64,000 bases of DNA from contig NZ_JAPNLM010000024.1 in assembly GCF_026627255.1 (NCBI RefSeq), positions 62,001-126,000 on the forward strand. The letters run 5' to 3'. The stretch comes from Streptomyces antarcticus. Lineage in GTDB: Bacteria > Actinomycetota > Actinomycetes > Streptomycetales > Streptomycetaceae. The notes beneath the pieces were generated by a model. That model worked only from the letters and a program-made list of their open reading frames with translations. It had not been told where the DNA came from and did no database searches. Shown one piece after another: positions 32,130 through 41,294 of the stretch. The position numbers and the translations under genes are program-made. Position 1 is the first letter of the stretch; the number at the start of each line of letters is the position of its first letter.

Positions 32130-32684
32130 ATGGGACTGGAAGAGAAGCTGCCGAGCGGCTTTCTGCTGACCACCGTCGAACAGGCCGCGGGATGGGTGCG
32201 CAAGTCATCCGTCTTCCCCGCGACCTTCGGCCTCGCCTGCTGCGCCATCGAGATGATGACCACCGGAGCGGGCCGGTACGACCTGGCCCGCTTCGGCATG
32301 GAGGTCTTCCGCGGCTCCCCGCGCCAGGCCGACCTGATGATCGTGGCCGGCCGGGTCAGCCAGAAGATGGCGCCCGTGCTGCGGCAGGTGTACGACCAGA
32401 TGCCCGCTCCCAAATGGGTCATCTCCATGGGGGTCTGCGCATCCTCGGGCGGAATGTTCAACAACTACGCGATCGTCCAGGGCGTCGACCACATCGTCCC
32501 GGTGGACATCTACCTCCCCGGCTGCCCGCCGCGCCCCGAGATGCTGATGGACGCGATCCTCAAGCTCCACCAGAAGATCCAGGGCTCCAAGCTCGGCGTG
32601 AACCGGGAAGAGGCCGCCCGCGAGGCGGAGGAGGCGGCCCTCAAGGCACTCCCCACCATCGAGATGAAGGGGCTGCTCCGGTGA
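32130..32684 (+). CDS. nuoB: NADH-quinone oxidoreductase subunit B
   Basis: A 184-residue subunit that carries cluster N2, the [4Fe-4S] centre that reduces quinone. The ligands are visible: LACCAIEMM (tandem Cys, about 37-38), MGVCASSGG (about 102) and LPGCPPRPE (about 132). The TGAGRYDLARFGMEVFRGSP stretch is fully conserved. The C-terminus is helical and basic/acidic mixed. Its stop overlaps nuoC by 4 bases (GTGA). Confidence 0.97.
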   Translation: MGLEEKLPSGFLLTTVEQAAGWVRKSSVFPATFGLACCAIEMMTTGAGRYDLARFGMEVFRGSPRQADLMIVAGRVSQKMAPVLRQVYDQMPAPKWVISMGVCASSGGMFNNYAIVQGVDHIVPVDIYLPGCPPRPEMLMDAILKLHQKIQGSKLGVNREEAAREAEEAALKALPTIEMKGLLR

Positions 32685-33400
32685 GCGAGACCCAAGAGCC
32701 GGAGAACGGCAGCAACGTCCCCGCTCCGAGGGCGCAGGGGCCCGAGGTCATCGGCGTCCGCACGGGCATGTTCGGGGCGGCGGCCGGCGGTGACACCAGC
32801 GGCTACGGCGGCCTGGTCCGCACCGTGGCCCTGCCCGGCGCGAGCAGCCGCCCGTACGGCTCGTACTTCGACGAGGTCGCCGACGAGCTCGAAGGGGCCT
32901 TGGAGGAGCAGGACGTGCTCCCCGGGAACGCCATCGAGAAGACGGTGGTCGACCGGGGCGAGCTGACCTTCCACATCGCCCGCGAGCACCTCGTCCGCGT
33001 CGCCCGCACCCTGCGCGACGACCCGGCCCTGCGCTTCGAGCTCTGCACCGGCGTCTCCGGGGTGCACTTCCCCGGCGACAAGGGGCGCGAGCTGCACGCC
33101 GTCTACCACCTGCGCTCGCTCACCCACGGACGGATCCTGCGGCTGGAGGTGTCGGTCCCGGACAGCGACCCGCACGTCCCCTCGCTGGTCGCGGTCTACC
33201 CGACCAACGACTGGCACGAGCGCGAGACCTACGACTTCTTCGGCCTGGTCTTCGACGGGCACCCCGCCCTCACGCGGATCATGATGCCGGACGACTGGCA
33301 GGGCTTCCCGCAGCGCAAGGACTACCCGCTCGGCGGCATCGCCGTCGAGTACAAGGGCGCCCAGATCCCGGCTCCCGACCAGCGGAGGTCGTACAGCTGA
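32681..33400 (+). CDS. nuoC: NADH-quinone oxidoreductase subunit C
   Basis: A 239-residue 30-kDa-type subunit, here separate from NuoD, unlike the NuoCD fusion of Escherichia coli. The core VYHLRSLTHGRIL, VYPTNDWHERETYDFFGL and MMPDDWQGFPQRKDYPLGG is conserved. The first about 75 residues (VRTGMFGAAAGGDTSGYGGL) are an actinobacterial extension. It sits in the peripheral arm next to NuoD. GTG overlaps the nuoB stop, and its own stop overlaps the nuoD ATG by 1 base. Confidence 0.96.
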   Translation: MSETQEPENGSNVPAPRAQGPEVIGVRTGMFGAAAGGDTSGYGGLVRTVALPGASSRPYGSYFDEVADELEGALEEQDVLPGNAIEKTVVDRGELTFHIAREHLVRVARTLRDDPALRFELCTGVSGVHFPGDKGRELHAVYHLRSLTHGRILRLEVSVPDSDPHVPSLVAVYPTNDWHERETYDFFGLVFDGHPALTRIMMPDDWQGFPQRKDYPLGGIAVEYKGAQIPAPDQRRSYS

Positions 33401-34722
33401 TGTCCACTTCACACGCCTCCTCCCGGGAGACCACCGAAGGCCCCGTCTACACCGTCACCGGCGGCGACTGGGACGAGATCGTCCAGTCGGCGGCCCGCGC
33501 GGACGACGAGCGGATCGTCGTCAACATGGGCCCCCAGCACCCGTCCACCCACGGAGTGCTCCGCCTGATCCTGGAGATCGACGGCGAGACGGTCACCGAG
33601 GCCCGCTGCGGAATCGGCTACCTGCACACCGGCATCGAGAAGAACCTCGAATACCGGAACTGGACGCAGGGCACCACCTTCGTGACGCGCATGGACTACC
33701 TGACGCCGTTCTTCAACGAGACGGCCTACTGCCTCGGCGTCGAGAAGCTCCTCGGCATCACCGACCAAATCCCGGACCGCGCCACCGTCATCCGCGTCCT
33801 GCTGATGGAACTCAACCGGCTCTCCTCCCACCTGGTGTGCATCGCCACCGGCGGCATGGAGCTGGGCGCGACCACGATCATGATCTACGGCTTCCGCGAC
33901 CGCGAGCTGATCCTGGACGTCTTCGAGCTGATCACCGGCCTGCGCATGAACCACGCGTTCGTCCGGCCCGGCGGCCTCGCCCAGGACCTGCCCCCGGGCG
34001 CGGTCGACCAGCTGCGCGATGTCGTCAAGACCATGAAGAAGAACCTGCCGGAGTACGACAAGCTCGCCACCGGCAACCCCATCTTCAAGGCCCGCATGCA
34101 GGACGTCGGCTACCTCGACCTCACCGGCGCCATGGCGCTCGGTGCCACCGGCCCGGTGCTCCGCTCCGCCGGCCTGCCGCACGACCTGCGCAAGTCGGAC
34201 CCGTACTGCGGATACGAGACCTACGAGTTCGACGTCCCGACCACCGAGACCTGCGACTCGTACGGGCGGTTCCTGATCCGCCTGGAGGAGATGCGCCAGT
34301 CACTGCGGATCGTCGAGCAGTGTCTGGACCGGCTGCAGCCGGGTCCGGTCATGGTCGCCGACAAGAAGATCGCCTGGCCGGCGCAGCTCGCCATGGGACC
34401 CGACGGGCTCGGCAACTCGCTCGACCACATCAAGAACATCATGGGCACCTCCATGGAGGCCCTCATCCACCACTTCAAGCTGGTGACCGAGGGCTTCCGG
34501 GTCCCCGCCGGGCAGGCCTACGCGGCCGTCGAATCGCCCAAGGGCGAGCTCGGCGTCCACGTCGTCTCCGACGGCGGCACCCGCCCCTACCGGGTCCACT
34601 TCCGCGACCCGTCCTTCACCAACCTTCAGGCCATGGCCGCGATGTGCGAAGGCGGCCAGGTCGCCGACGTCATCGTCGCCGTCGCCTCCATCGACCCCGT
34701 GATGGGAGGCGTCGACCGATGA
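33400..34722 (+). CDS. nuoD: NADH-quinone oxidoreductase subunit D
   Basis: A 440-residue 49-kDa-type subunit related to the large subunit of NiFe hydrogenase. VNMGPQHPSTHGVLRLILEI carries the His loop lining the quinone site. GYLHTGIEKNLEYRNW, ELNRLSSHLVCIATGGMELG and SIDPVMGGVDR (C-terminal) are diagnostic. With NuoB it forms the quinone-reduction chamber, receiving menaquinone in this organism. The N-terminal about 40 residues are an extension. It overlaps nuoE by 4 bases (ATGA). Confidence 0.97.
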   Translation: MSTSHASSRETTEGPVYTVTGGDWDEIVQSAARADDERIVVNMGPQHPSTHGVLRLILEIDGETVTEARCGIGYLHTGIEKNLEYRNWTQGTTFVTRMDYLTPFFNETAYCLGVEKLLGITDQIPDRATVIRVLLMELNRLSSHLVCIATGGMELGATTIMIYGFRDRELILDVFELITGLRMNHAFVRPGGLAQDLPPGAVDQLRDVVKTMKKNLPEYDKLATGNPIFKARMQDVGYLDLTGAMALGATGPVLRSAGLPHDLRKSDPYCGYETYEFDVPTTETCDSYGRFLIRLEEMRQSLRIVEQCLDRLQPGPVMVADKKIAWPAQLAMGPDGLGNSLDHIKNIMGTSMEALIHHFKLVTEGFRVPAGQAYAAVESPKGELGVHVVSDGGTRPYRVHFRDPSFTNLQAMAAMCEGGQVADVIVAVASIDPVMGGVDR

Positions 34723-35456
34723 CCGACATCCAACTGGGCATGCCGCAGCTGCCCGCCCCCGACTACCCGGCGGAGGTGCGCGAGCGGCTCGCGGCGGACG
34801 CCGTCGAGGTCATCGCGCGCTATCCCGACAGCCGCAGCGCGCTGCTGCCCCTGCTGCACCTCATCCAGTCGCAGGAGGGCTACGTCTCGCGCACCGGCAT
34901 CCGCTTCTGCGCCGACGTGCTGGGCCTGACCACCGCCGAGGTCACCGCCGTGGCCACCTTCTACACGATGTACCGGCGCAAGCCCTCCGGCGACTACCAG
35001 GTCGGCGTCTGTACGAACACCCTGTGCGCGGTGATGGGCGGCGACGCCATCTTCGACGAGCTGAAGGAACACCTCGGGGTCGGCAACAACGAGACCACCC
35101 CCGACGGCAAGGTCACCCTCGAACACATCGAGTGCAACGCGGCCTGCGACTTCGCCCCCGTGGTGATGGTGAACTGGGAGTTCTTCGACAACCAGACCCC
35201 CGAGTCCGCCAAGGCCATGGTCGACGACCTGCTGGCCGGCCGCCCGGTCGAGCCGACCCGGGGCGCGCCGCTGTGCACGTACAAGGAGACGGCCCGCATC
35301 CTGGCCGGCTTCCCGGACGAGCGCGAGGGCGCGGTGGAGGCCACCGGCGGCGCCGGCCACGCCTCCCTCATCGGACTGCGCATCGCCCGCGGCGAGACCC
35401 CGCACACCTCGATCGTGCACCCGCGTGGCGAGACCACCACCCAGGGAGGGGAGTGA
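34719..35456 (+). CDS. nuoE: NADH-quinone oxidoreductase subunit E
   Basis: A 245-residue 24-kDa-type subunit binding [2Fe-2S] cluster N1a. The ligands are in CTNTLC (about residues 98-103) and ECNAAC (about 138-142). HLIQSQEGYVSRTGIRF and VATFYTMYRRKPSGDYQVGV are conserved. A C-terminal extension of about 50 residues (ARILAGFPDER onward) exceeds bacterial relatives. The stop overlaps the nuoF ATG by 1 base. Confidence 0.96.
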   Translation: MTDIQLGMPQLPAPDYPAEVRERLAADAVEVIARYPDSRSALLPLLHLIQSQEGYVSRTGIRFCADVLGLTTAEVTAVATFYTMYRRKPSGDYQVGVCTNTLCAVMGGDAIFDELKEHLGVGNNETTPDGKVTLEHIECNAACDFAPVVMVNWEFFDNQTPESAKAMVDDLLAGRPVEPTRGAPLCTYKETARILAGFPDEREGAVEATGGAGHASLIGLRIARGETPHTSIVHPRGETTTQGGE

Positions 35457-36835
35457 TGACCGTGTCCACTCCGAAGGAAAGCCGCGGGGACACCTCCCCG
35501 CCGGAGGCCGGGGGAAGCGGCAGCCCGGAGAAGCTCCTGTCGCCCGTCCTGTCGGCGTTCTGGGACGACCCGCAGTCGTGGACGCTGGCGACCTACCGGC
35601 GCCACGAGGGGTACGAGGGCCTGCGCAAGGCGCTCGCGATGACCCCCGACGACCTGATCGCCTACGTGAAGGACTCCGGCCTGCGCGGCCGCGGCGGCGC
35701 CGGCTTCCCCACCGGGATGAAGTGGCAGTTCATCCCGCAGGGCGATGGCAAGCCGCACTACCTCGTCGTGAACGCGGACGAGTCGGAGCCGGGCACCTGC
35801 AAGGACATCCCGCTCCTCTTCGCCAACCCGCACTCCCTCATCGAGGGAATGATCATCGCCTGCTACGCGATCCGCTCGGCGCACGCCTTCATCTACCTGC
35901 GCGGCGAGGTCGTACCCGTCCTGCGGCGCCTGCACGAGGCGGTGCGCGAGGCGTACGAGGCCGGATACCTCGGGAAGGACATCCTCGGCAGCGGGCTCGA
36001 CCTCGACATCACGGTGCACGCCGGGGCGGGCGCGTACATCTGCGGCGAGGAGACGGCGCTGCTCGACTCCCTCGAAGGCCGGCGCGGACAGCCCCGGCTG
36101 CGGCCGCCCTTCCCGGCCGTCGAGGGGCTCTACGCGTGCCCCACCGTCGTCAACAACGTCGAGTCCATCGCCTCGGTGCCCGCGATCCTGAACAACGGCA
36201 AGGACTGGTTCAAGGCGATGGGGACGGAGAAGTCCCCCGGCTTCACGCTCTACTCGCTCTCCGGACACGTCCGCGGCCCCGGCCAGTACGAGGCCCCGCT
36301 CGGCATCACCCTGCGCCAGCTGCTCGACATGAGCGGCGGGATGCGCCCCGGGCACCGGCTGAAGTTCTGGACCCCGGGCGGCTCCTCCACCCCGATGTTC
36401 ACGGACGAGCACCTCGACGTGCCCCTCGACTACGAGGGAGTCGGCGCCGCCGGGTCGATGCTCGGCACCAAGGCGCTCCAGTGCTTCGACGAGACGACCT
36501 GCGTGGTGCGGGCCGTCACCCGGTGGACCGAGTTCTACGCCCACGAGTCCTGCGGCAAGTGCACCCCCTGCCGCGAGGGCACGTACTGGCTGGTCCAGCT
36601 GCTGCGCGACATCGAGACCGGCAAGGGCGTCATGTCCGACCTCGACAAGCTGAACGACATCGCCGACAACATCAACGGCAAGTCCTTCTGCGCCCTCGGC
36701 GACGGTGCGGCCAGCCCGATCTTCTCCTCGCTCAAATACTTCCGCGAGGAGTACGAGCAGCACATCACGGGCAAGGGCTGCCCCTTCGACCCCAAGAAGT
36801 CGACCCTCTGGGCTGACACGGAGGTGAACGCATGA
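35456..36835 (+). CDS. nuoF: NADH-quinone oxidoreductase subunit F
   Basis: A 459-residue 51-kDa-type subunit, where NADH is oxidised. GLRGRGGAGFPTGMKW is the NADH/FMN-binding glycine motif, GAGAYICGEETALLDSLEG the second nucleotide loop, and ESCGKCTPCREGT with a distal SFCALGD Cys (about 365-412) ligates cluster N3. The ATG at 35456 overlaps the nuoE stop; an in-frame GTG at 35462 has better spacing to GGAGGGGAG and is the alternative start. It overlaps nuoG by 4 bases. Confidence 0.97.
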   Translation: MTVSTPKESRGDTSPPEAGGSGSPEKLLSPVLSAFWDDPQSWTLATYRRHEGYEGLRKALAMTPDDLIAYVKDSGLRGRGGAGFPTGMKWQFIPQGDGKPHYLVVNADESEPGTCKDIPLLFANPHSLIEGMIIACYAIRSAHAFIYLRGEVVPVLRRLHEAVREAYEAGYLGKDILGSGLDLDITVHAGAGAYICGEETALLDSLEGRRGQPRLRPPFPAVEGLYACPTVVNNVESIASVPAILNNGKDWFKAMGTEKSPGFTLYSLSGHVRGPGQYEAPLGITLRQLLDMSGGMRPGHRLKFWTPGGSSTPMFTDEHLDVPLDYEGVGAAGSMLGTKALQCFDETTCVVRAVTRWTEFYAHESCGKCTPCREGTYWLVQLLRDIETGKGVMSDLDKLNDIADNINGKSFCALGDGAASPIFSSLKYFREEYEQHITGKGCPFDPKKSTLWADTEVNA

Positions 36836-39351
36836 CCATCACCACCAACGCGCCGGCCGGTGGCGGCGAGGCCGCCGGGCCACCCGCGAACGCCGAGGAC
36901 ACGGTTTCCCTCACCATCGACGGCATCGAGCTGTCGGTGCCCAAGGGCACCCTGGTGATCCGGGCCGCCGAGCAGCTCGGCATCGAGATCCCCCGGTTCT
37001 GCGACCACCCCCTCCTCTCGCCGGCCGGCGCCTGCCGCCAGTGCATCGTCGAGGTCGAGGGCCAGCGCAAGCCGATGGCCTCCTGCACCATCACCTGCAC
37101 CGACGGCATGGTCGTCAAGACGCAGCTGACATCGGAGGTCGCCGACAAGGCCCAGCGCGGGGTGATGGAGCTGCTGCTCATCAACCACCCGCTGGACTGC
37201 CCGGTCTGCGACAAGGGCGGCGAGTGCCCGCTGCAGAACCAGGCGATGTCCCACGGCAACGCCGAGTCCCGCTTCGAGGGCCGCAAGCGCACCTACGAGA
37301 AGCCCGTCCCGATCTCCACGCAGGTGCTGCTGGACCGCGAGCGGTGCGTGCTGTGCGCGCGCTGCACCCGCTTCTCCAACGAGATCGCCGGCGACCCGAT
37401 GATCGAGCTCCTGGAACGCGGCGCGCTCCAGCAGGTCGGCACCGGTGAGGGCGACCCGTTCGAGTCGTACTTCTCCGGCAACACCATCCAGATCTGCCCC
37501 GTCGGCGCGCTGACCTCGGCCGCCTACCGGTTCCGCTCCCGCCCCTTCGACCTCGTCTCCTCCCCGAGCGTGTGCGAGCACTGCGCGGGCGGCTGCGCGA
37601 CCCGGACCGACCACCGGCGCGGCAAGGTGCTGCGCCGCCTGGCCGCCGAGGACCCCGAGGTCAACGAGGAGTGGATCTGCGACAAGGGCCGCTTCGGGTT
37701 CCGCTACGCGCAGCGCCCGGACCGGCTCACCACCCCGCTGGTCCGCGGCAGCGACGGCATCCTGGCCCCGGCCAGCTGGCCCGAGGCGCTGGAGGCCGCG
37801 GCGAACGGGCTGGCCGGGGCGCGCGGCCGGGCCGGCGTGCTGACCGGCGGCCGGCTCACCGTCGAGGACGCCTACGCGTACGCCAAGTTCGCGCGGGTGG
37901 TGCTCGACACCAACGACATCGACTTCCGGGCCCGCGTGCACAGCGCGGAGGAGGCCGAGTTCCTGGCCGCCTCCGTCGCCGGCACCGGCAAGGACCTCGA
38001 CGGCACCGGCGTCACGTACGCCTCGCTGGAGGCGGCGCCCGCGGTGCTGCTGGCCGGCATCGAGGCCGAGGAGGAGGCCCCCGGCGTCTTCCTGCGGCTG
38101 CGCAAGGCCCACCGCAAGCACAAGCAGCGGACCTTCGCCCTCGCCCCCTTCGCCACCCGGGGCCTGGCCAAGGCGGGCGGCACCCTGCTGGCCGCCGCCC
38201 CCGGCACCGAGCCCGCGTGGCTCGACGCGCTGGCCACCCGCGGCGGCCTGGAGGCCGGCGGGTCCACCGCCGCCGCCGACGCGCTGCGCGCGCCCGGCGC
38301 GGTCATCGTCGTCGGGGAGCGCCTCGCCGGCGTTCCGGGCGCGCTGACCGCCGCCGTACGGGCCGCCAACGCCACCGGCGCCAAGCTCGTGTGGATCCCG
38401 CGCCGGGCCGGGGAGCGGGCCGCCGTCGAGGCGGGCGCGCTGCCGTCCCTGCTGCCCGGCGGCCGCCCGGCCACCGACCCGCGGGCCCGCGACGAGGTCG
38501 CCACCGCCTGGGGCCTGGACGAGCTCCCGCACCGCTACGGCCGCGACACCGGCCAGATCGTCGAGGCCGCGGCCACGCGCGAACTGTCCGCCCTGCTGGT
38601 CGCGGGCGTGGAGGTCGCCGACCTGCCCGACCCGGCCCGCGCGCGCACCGCGCTCCAGGAGGCCTTCGTGGTCTCCCTGGAACTGCGGCCCAGCGAGGTC
38701 ACCGACCACGCGGACGTGGTGTTCCCGGTCGCCGCGGTCGTCGAGAAGCCGGGCGCGTTCGTCAACTGGGAGGGCAGGGTCCGGCCGTTCGAGGCCTCCC
38801 TCAAGCCCGAGCAGATGACCCGGCGCCTCGCCCCCGCCGACTCCCGCGTGCTGCACATGCTGGCCGACGAGGCCGGCCGGCCGATCGCCCTGCCCGACGT
38901 ACACGCCGTACGCCGGGAGCTGGAGCGGCTCGGCCCGTGGGAGGGGGCGCTCGCTTCCGAGCAGTCCACCGACCCGGAGCCGCTGCCCCGCCCCGGAGCG
39001 GGCGAGGCGGTTCTCGCGGGCCACCGGCTCCTCCTCGACCAGGGCCGCCTCCAGGACGGCGACGACGCCCTGGCCGGCACCCGGCACGAGGCGAGCGCCC
39101 GGCTGTCGGCGGCCACGGCGGCCGAGACCGGCGTCAAGAGCGGCGACGTCCTCGCGGTCACCGGCCCCACCGGAACCGTGGAGCTGCCGCTGCGGATCAC
39201 CGAGATGCCCGACCGGGTGGTCTGGCTCCCGCTGAACTCCACCGGATCCGGCGTACTCGCCGACACCGGCGCCCGCCCGGGCACCCTCGTGCGCATCGGC
39301 CCGGCGACCCCGGCCGGCGCGGGCGCCAGCACTGCGGAGGTGGACGCGTGA
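36832..39351 (+). CDS. nuoG: NADH-quinone oxidoreductase subunit G
   Basis: An 839-residue 75-kDa-type subunit. The N-terminal [2Fe-2S] ligands (N1b) are in RFCDHPLLSPAGACRQCIVE and the downstream SCTITC region. N5 is in NHPLDCPVCDKGGECPLQ, N4 in CVLCARCTRF with TIQICPVGALT, and the extra N7 cluster ligands CEHCAGGC with EEWICDKGRF are present. The C-terminal molybdopterin-like domain is Ala-rich and lacks a cofactor role in this family. It links the NADH module to the rest of the arm. It overlaps nuoF and nuoH by 4 bases each. Confidence 0.97.
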   Translation: MTITTNAPAGGGEAAGPPANAEDTVSLTIDGIELSVPKGTLVIRAAEQLGIEIPRFCDHPLLSPAGACRQCIVEVEGQRKPMASCTITCTDGMVVKTQLTSEVADKAQRGVMELLLINHPLDCPVCDKGGECPLQNQAMSHGNAESRFEGRKRTYEKPVPISTQVLLDRERCVLCARCTRFSNEIAGDPMIELLERGALQQVGTGEGDPFESYFSGNTIQICPVGALTSAAYRFRSRPFDLVSSPSVCEHCAGGCATRTDHRRGKVLRRLAAEDPEVNEEWICDKGRFGFRYAQRPDRLTTPLVRGSDGILAPASWPEALEAAANGLAGARGRAGVLTGGRLTVEDAYAYAKFARVVLDTNDIDFRARVHSAEEAEFLAASVAGTGKDLDGTGVTYASLEAAPAVLLAGIEAEEEAPGVFLRLRKAHRKHKQRTFALAPFATRGLAKAGGTLLAAAPGTEPAWLDALATRGGLEAGGSTAAADALRAPGAVIVVGERLAGVPGALTAAVRAANATGAKLVWIPRRAGERAAVEAGALPSLLPGGRPATDPRARDEVATAWGLDELPHRYGRDTGQIVEAAATRELSALLVAGVEVADLPDPARARTALQEAFVVSLELRPSEVTDHADVVFPVAAVVEKPGAFVNWEGRVRPFEASLKPEQMTRRLAPADSRVLHMLADEAGRPIALPDVHAVRRELERLGPWEGALASEQSTDPEPLPRPGAGEAVLAGHRLLLDQGRLQDGDDALAGTRHEASARLSAATAAETGVKSGDVLAVTGPTGTVELPLRITEMPDRVVWLPLNSTGSGVLADTGARPGTLVRIGPATPAGAGASTAEVDA

Positions 39352-40700
39352 ACGCGGTACAGATCGCCGCGGAGGACCTCTCCCTCTTCGGCCGCGACGT
39401 GTGGTGGCTCGTCGTCGTCAAGGCGGTGTTCTGCTTCGCCTTCCTGATGGTGACCGTGCTGTTCTCCATCGTGTGGGAGCGCAAGGTCGTCGCCTGGATG
39501 CAGCTGCGCATCGGCCCCAACCGGCACGGCCCCTGGGGCATGCTCCAGTCGCTCGCCGACGGCGTGAAGCTGATGCTGAAGGAAGACCTGATCGTCAAGC
39601 GGGCCGACAAGGTCGTCTACGTCCTGGCGCCGATCATCGCGGCGATCCCGGCCTTCATGGCCATCGCGGTGATCCCCTTCGGGCCCGCGGGCAACGAGGT
39701 CTCCATCTTCGGCCAGCGCACCACGATGCAGCTGACCGACCTGCCCATCGCGATGCTCTACATCCTCGCGGTGGCCTCGGTCGGCATCTACGGCATCGTC
39801 CTCGCCGGCTGGTCCTCCGGCTCGACCTACCCGCTCCTCGGCGGCCTGCGCTCCTGCGCGCAGATGATCTCGTACGAGATCGCGATGGGCGCGGCCTTCG
39901 CCTCGGTCTTCCTCTACTCCGGGTCGATGTCGACCTCGGCGATCGTGGAAGCCCAGGCGGACCGCTGGTACATCATCCTGCTGCCGGTCTCCTTCATCAT
40001 CTACGTGATCACGATGGTCGGCGAGACGAACCGCGCCCCCTTCGACATGCCGGAGTCCGAGGGCGACCTCGTCGGCGGCTTCAACACCGAGTACTCCTCC
40101 ATCAAGTTCGCGTTGTTCATGCTGGCCGAGTACGTCAACATGGTCACCGTCTCGGCGGTCTCGGTCACCCTCTTCCTGGGCGGCTGGCGGGCCCCGGCGC
40201 CGATCTCCACCTACTGGGAGGGCGCGAACCACGGCTGGTGGCCGATGCTCTGGTTCGTCCTCAAGGTGCAGCTCCTCCTCTTCTTCTTCATCTGGCTCCG
40301 CGGCACGCTGCCCCGCGTGCGCTACGACCAGCTGATGAAGCTCGGCTGGAAGGTCCTGATCCCGGTCTCGCTGGTCTGGCTGATGCTGGTGGCCACCGTC
40401 CGCGCCCTGCGCAACGAGGCCTATGACTTCAGCGAGATCGTCCTCTACGTCGGCGGCGCCGTCGTGGCGATCCTGCTCCTCTCCTTCGTCGTGGACCTGT
40501 TCCGCGACAAGCGCGAGAAGGCGGCGGCCCAAGAGGCCGTCCACGACGCCGAGCCCTTCGACCCGCTGGCGGGCGGGTTCCCCGTACCGCCCAAGCCCGG
40601 CCAGCACCTGGCACCCGTACCGCGCCGGAGGTCCCGCGGCGAGCGGGAGCTGATCGTCAGCGGCGGGACGAATTCCGACAGTGACCGAGAGGAGGCTTGA
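39348..40700 (+). CDS. nuoH: NADH-quinone oxidoreductase subunit H
   Basis: A 450-residue membrane subunit (ND1) with eight expected helices. WERKVVAWMQLRIGPNRHGP, ADGVKLMLKED, TNRAPFDMPESEGDLVGGFN and YSSIKFALFMLAEYVNM form the quinone channel and E-channel. Bacterial relatives are usually about 325-350 residues; here a charged C-terminal tail of about 80-100 residues (FRDKREKAAAQEAVHDAEPF onward) is an actinobacterial extension facing the cytoplasm. GTG overlaps nuoG. Confidence 0.97.
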   Translation: MNAVQIAAEDLSLFGRDVWWLVVVKAVFCFAFLMVTVLFSIVWERKVVAWMQLRIGPNRHGPWGMLQSLADGVKLMLKEDLIVKRADKVVYVLAPIIAAIPAFMAIAVIPFGPAGNEVSIFGQRTTMQLTDLPIAMLYILAVASVGIYGIVLAGWSSGSTYPLLGGLRSCAQMISYEIAMGAAFASVFLYSGSMSTSAIVEAQADRWYIILLPVSFIIYVITMVGETNRAPFDMPESEGDLVGGFNTEYSSIKFALFMLAEYVNMVTVSAVSVTLFLGGWRAPAPISTYWEGANHGWWPMLWFVLKVQLLLFFFIWLRGTLPRVRYDQLMKLGWKVLIPVSLVWLMLVATVRALRNEAYDFSEIVLYVGGAVVAILLLSFVVDLFRDKREKAAAQEAVHDAEPFDPLAGGFPVPPKPGQHLAPVPRRRSRGERELIVSGGTNSDSDREEA

Positions 40701-40703
40701 GAG

Positions 40704-41294
40704 ATGTCCGACGACAAGTGGCAGAACCCGGTGGCGGGCTTCGGCGTGACCTTCAAGGCCATGTTCAAGAAGCGCCTCACCGAGCAGTACCCGGAGCAGC
40801 GGAAGACCACCGCTCCGCGCTTCCACGGACGGCATCAGCTCAACCGGCACCCGGACGGTCTGGAGAAGTGCATCGGGTGCGAACTGTGCGCCTGGGCCTG
40901 TCCCGCCGACGCGATCTACGTGGAGGGCGCGGACAACACCGAGGAGGAGCGCTACTCCCCGGGTGAGCGGTACGGCGCCGTCTACCAGATCAACTACGCC
41001 CGCTGCATCCTGTGCGGGCTGTGCGTCGAGGCGTGCCCGACGCGGGCGCTGACCATGACGAACGAGTTCGAACTGGCCGACTCCAGCCGCGAAGCGCTCA
41101 TCTACACCAAGGAGCAGCTGCTCTCCGGCCTCACCGAGGGCATGGTCGAGGCACCGCACTCGATCTTCCCCGGCGCGGACGACACGGACTACTACCGCGG
41201 ACTGGTGACGGGCGCCGCCCCGGGCACGGTCCGCCAGGTCGCGGTGTCCAAGGGCGAGACGACGGCGGACGAATCCGAGGAGGTGGGGGCATGA
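40704..41294 (+). CDS. nuoI: NADH-quinone oxidoreductase subunit I
   Basis: A 196-residue ferredoxin-like subunit with two [4Fe-4S] clusters (N6a, N6b): CIGCELCAWACPADAI (about residues 53-68) and CILCGLCVEACPTRAL (about 98-113). RFHGRHQLNRHPDGLEKC precedes the first site, as in the family. It passes electrons from NuoG to NuoB. It begins 3 bases after nuoH with GAGAGGAGG-type ribosome-site sequence upstream and overlaps nuoJ by 4 bases. Confidence 0.97.
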   Translation: MSDDKWQNPVAGFGVTFKAMFKKRLTEQYPEQRKTTAPRFHGRHQLNRHPDGLEKCIGCELCAWACPADAIYVEGADNTEEERYSPGERYGAVYQINYARCILCGLCVEACPTRALTMTNEFELADSSREALIYTKEQLLSGLTEGMVEAPHSIFPGADDTDYYRGLVTGAAPGTVRQVAVSKGETTADESEEVGA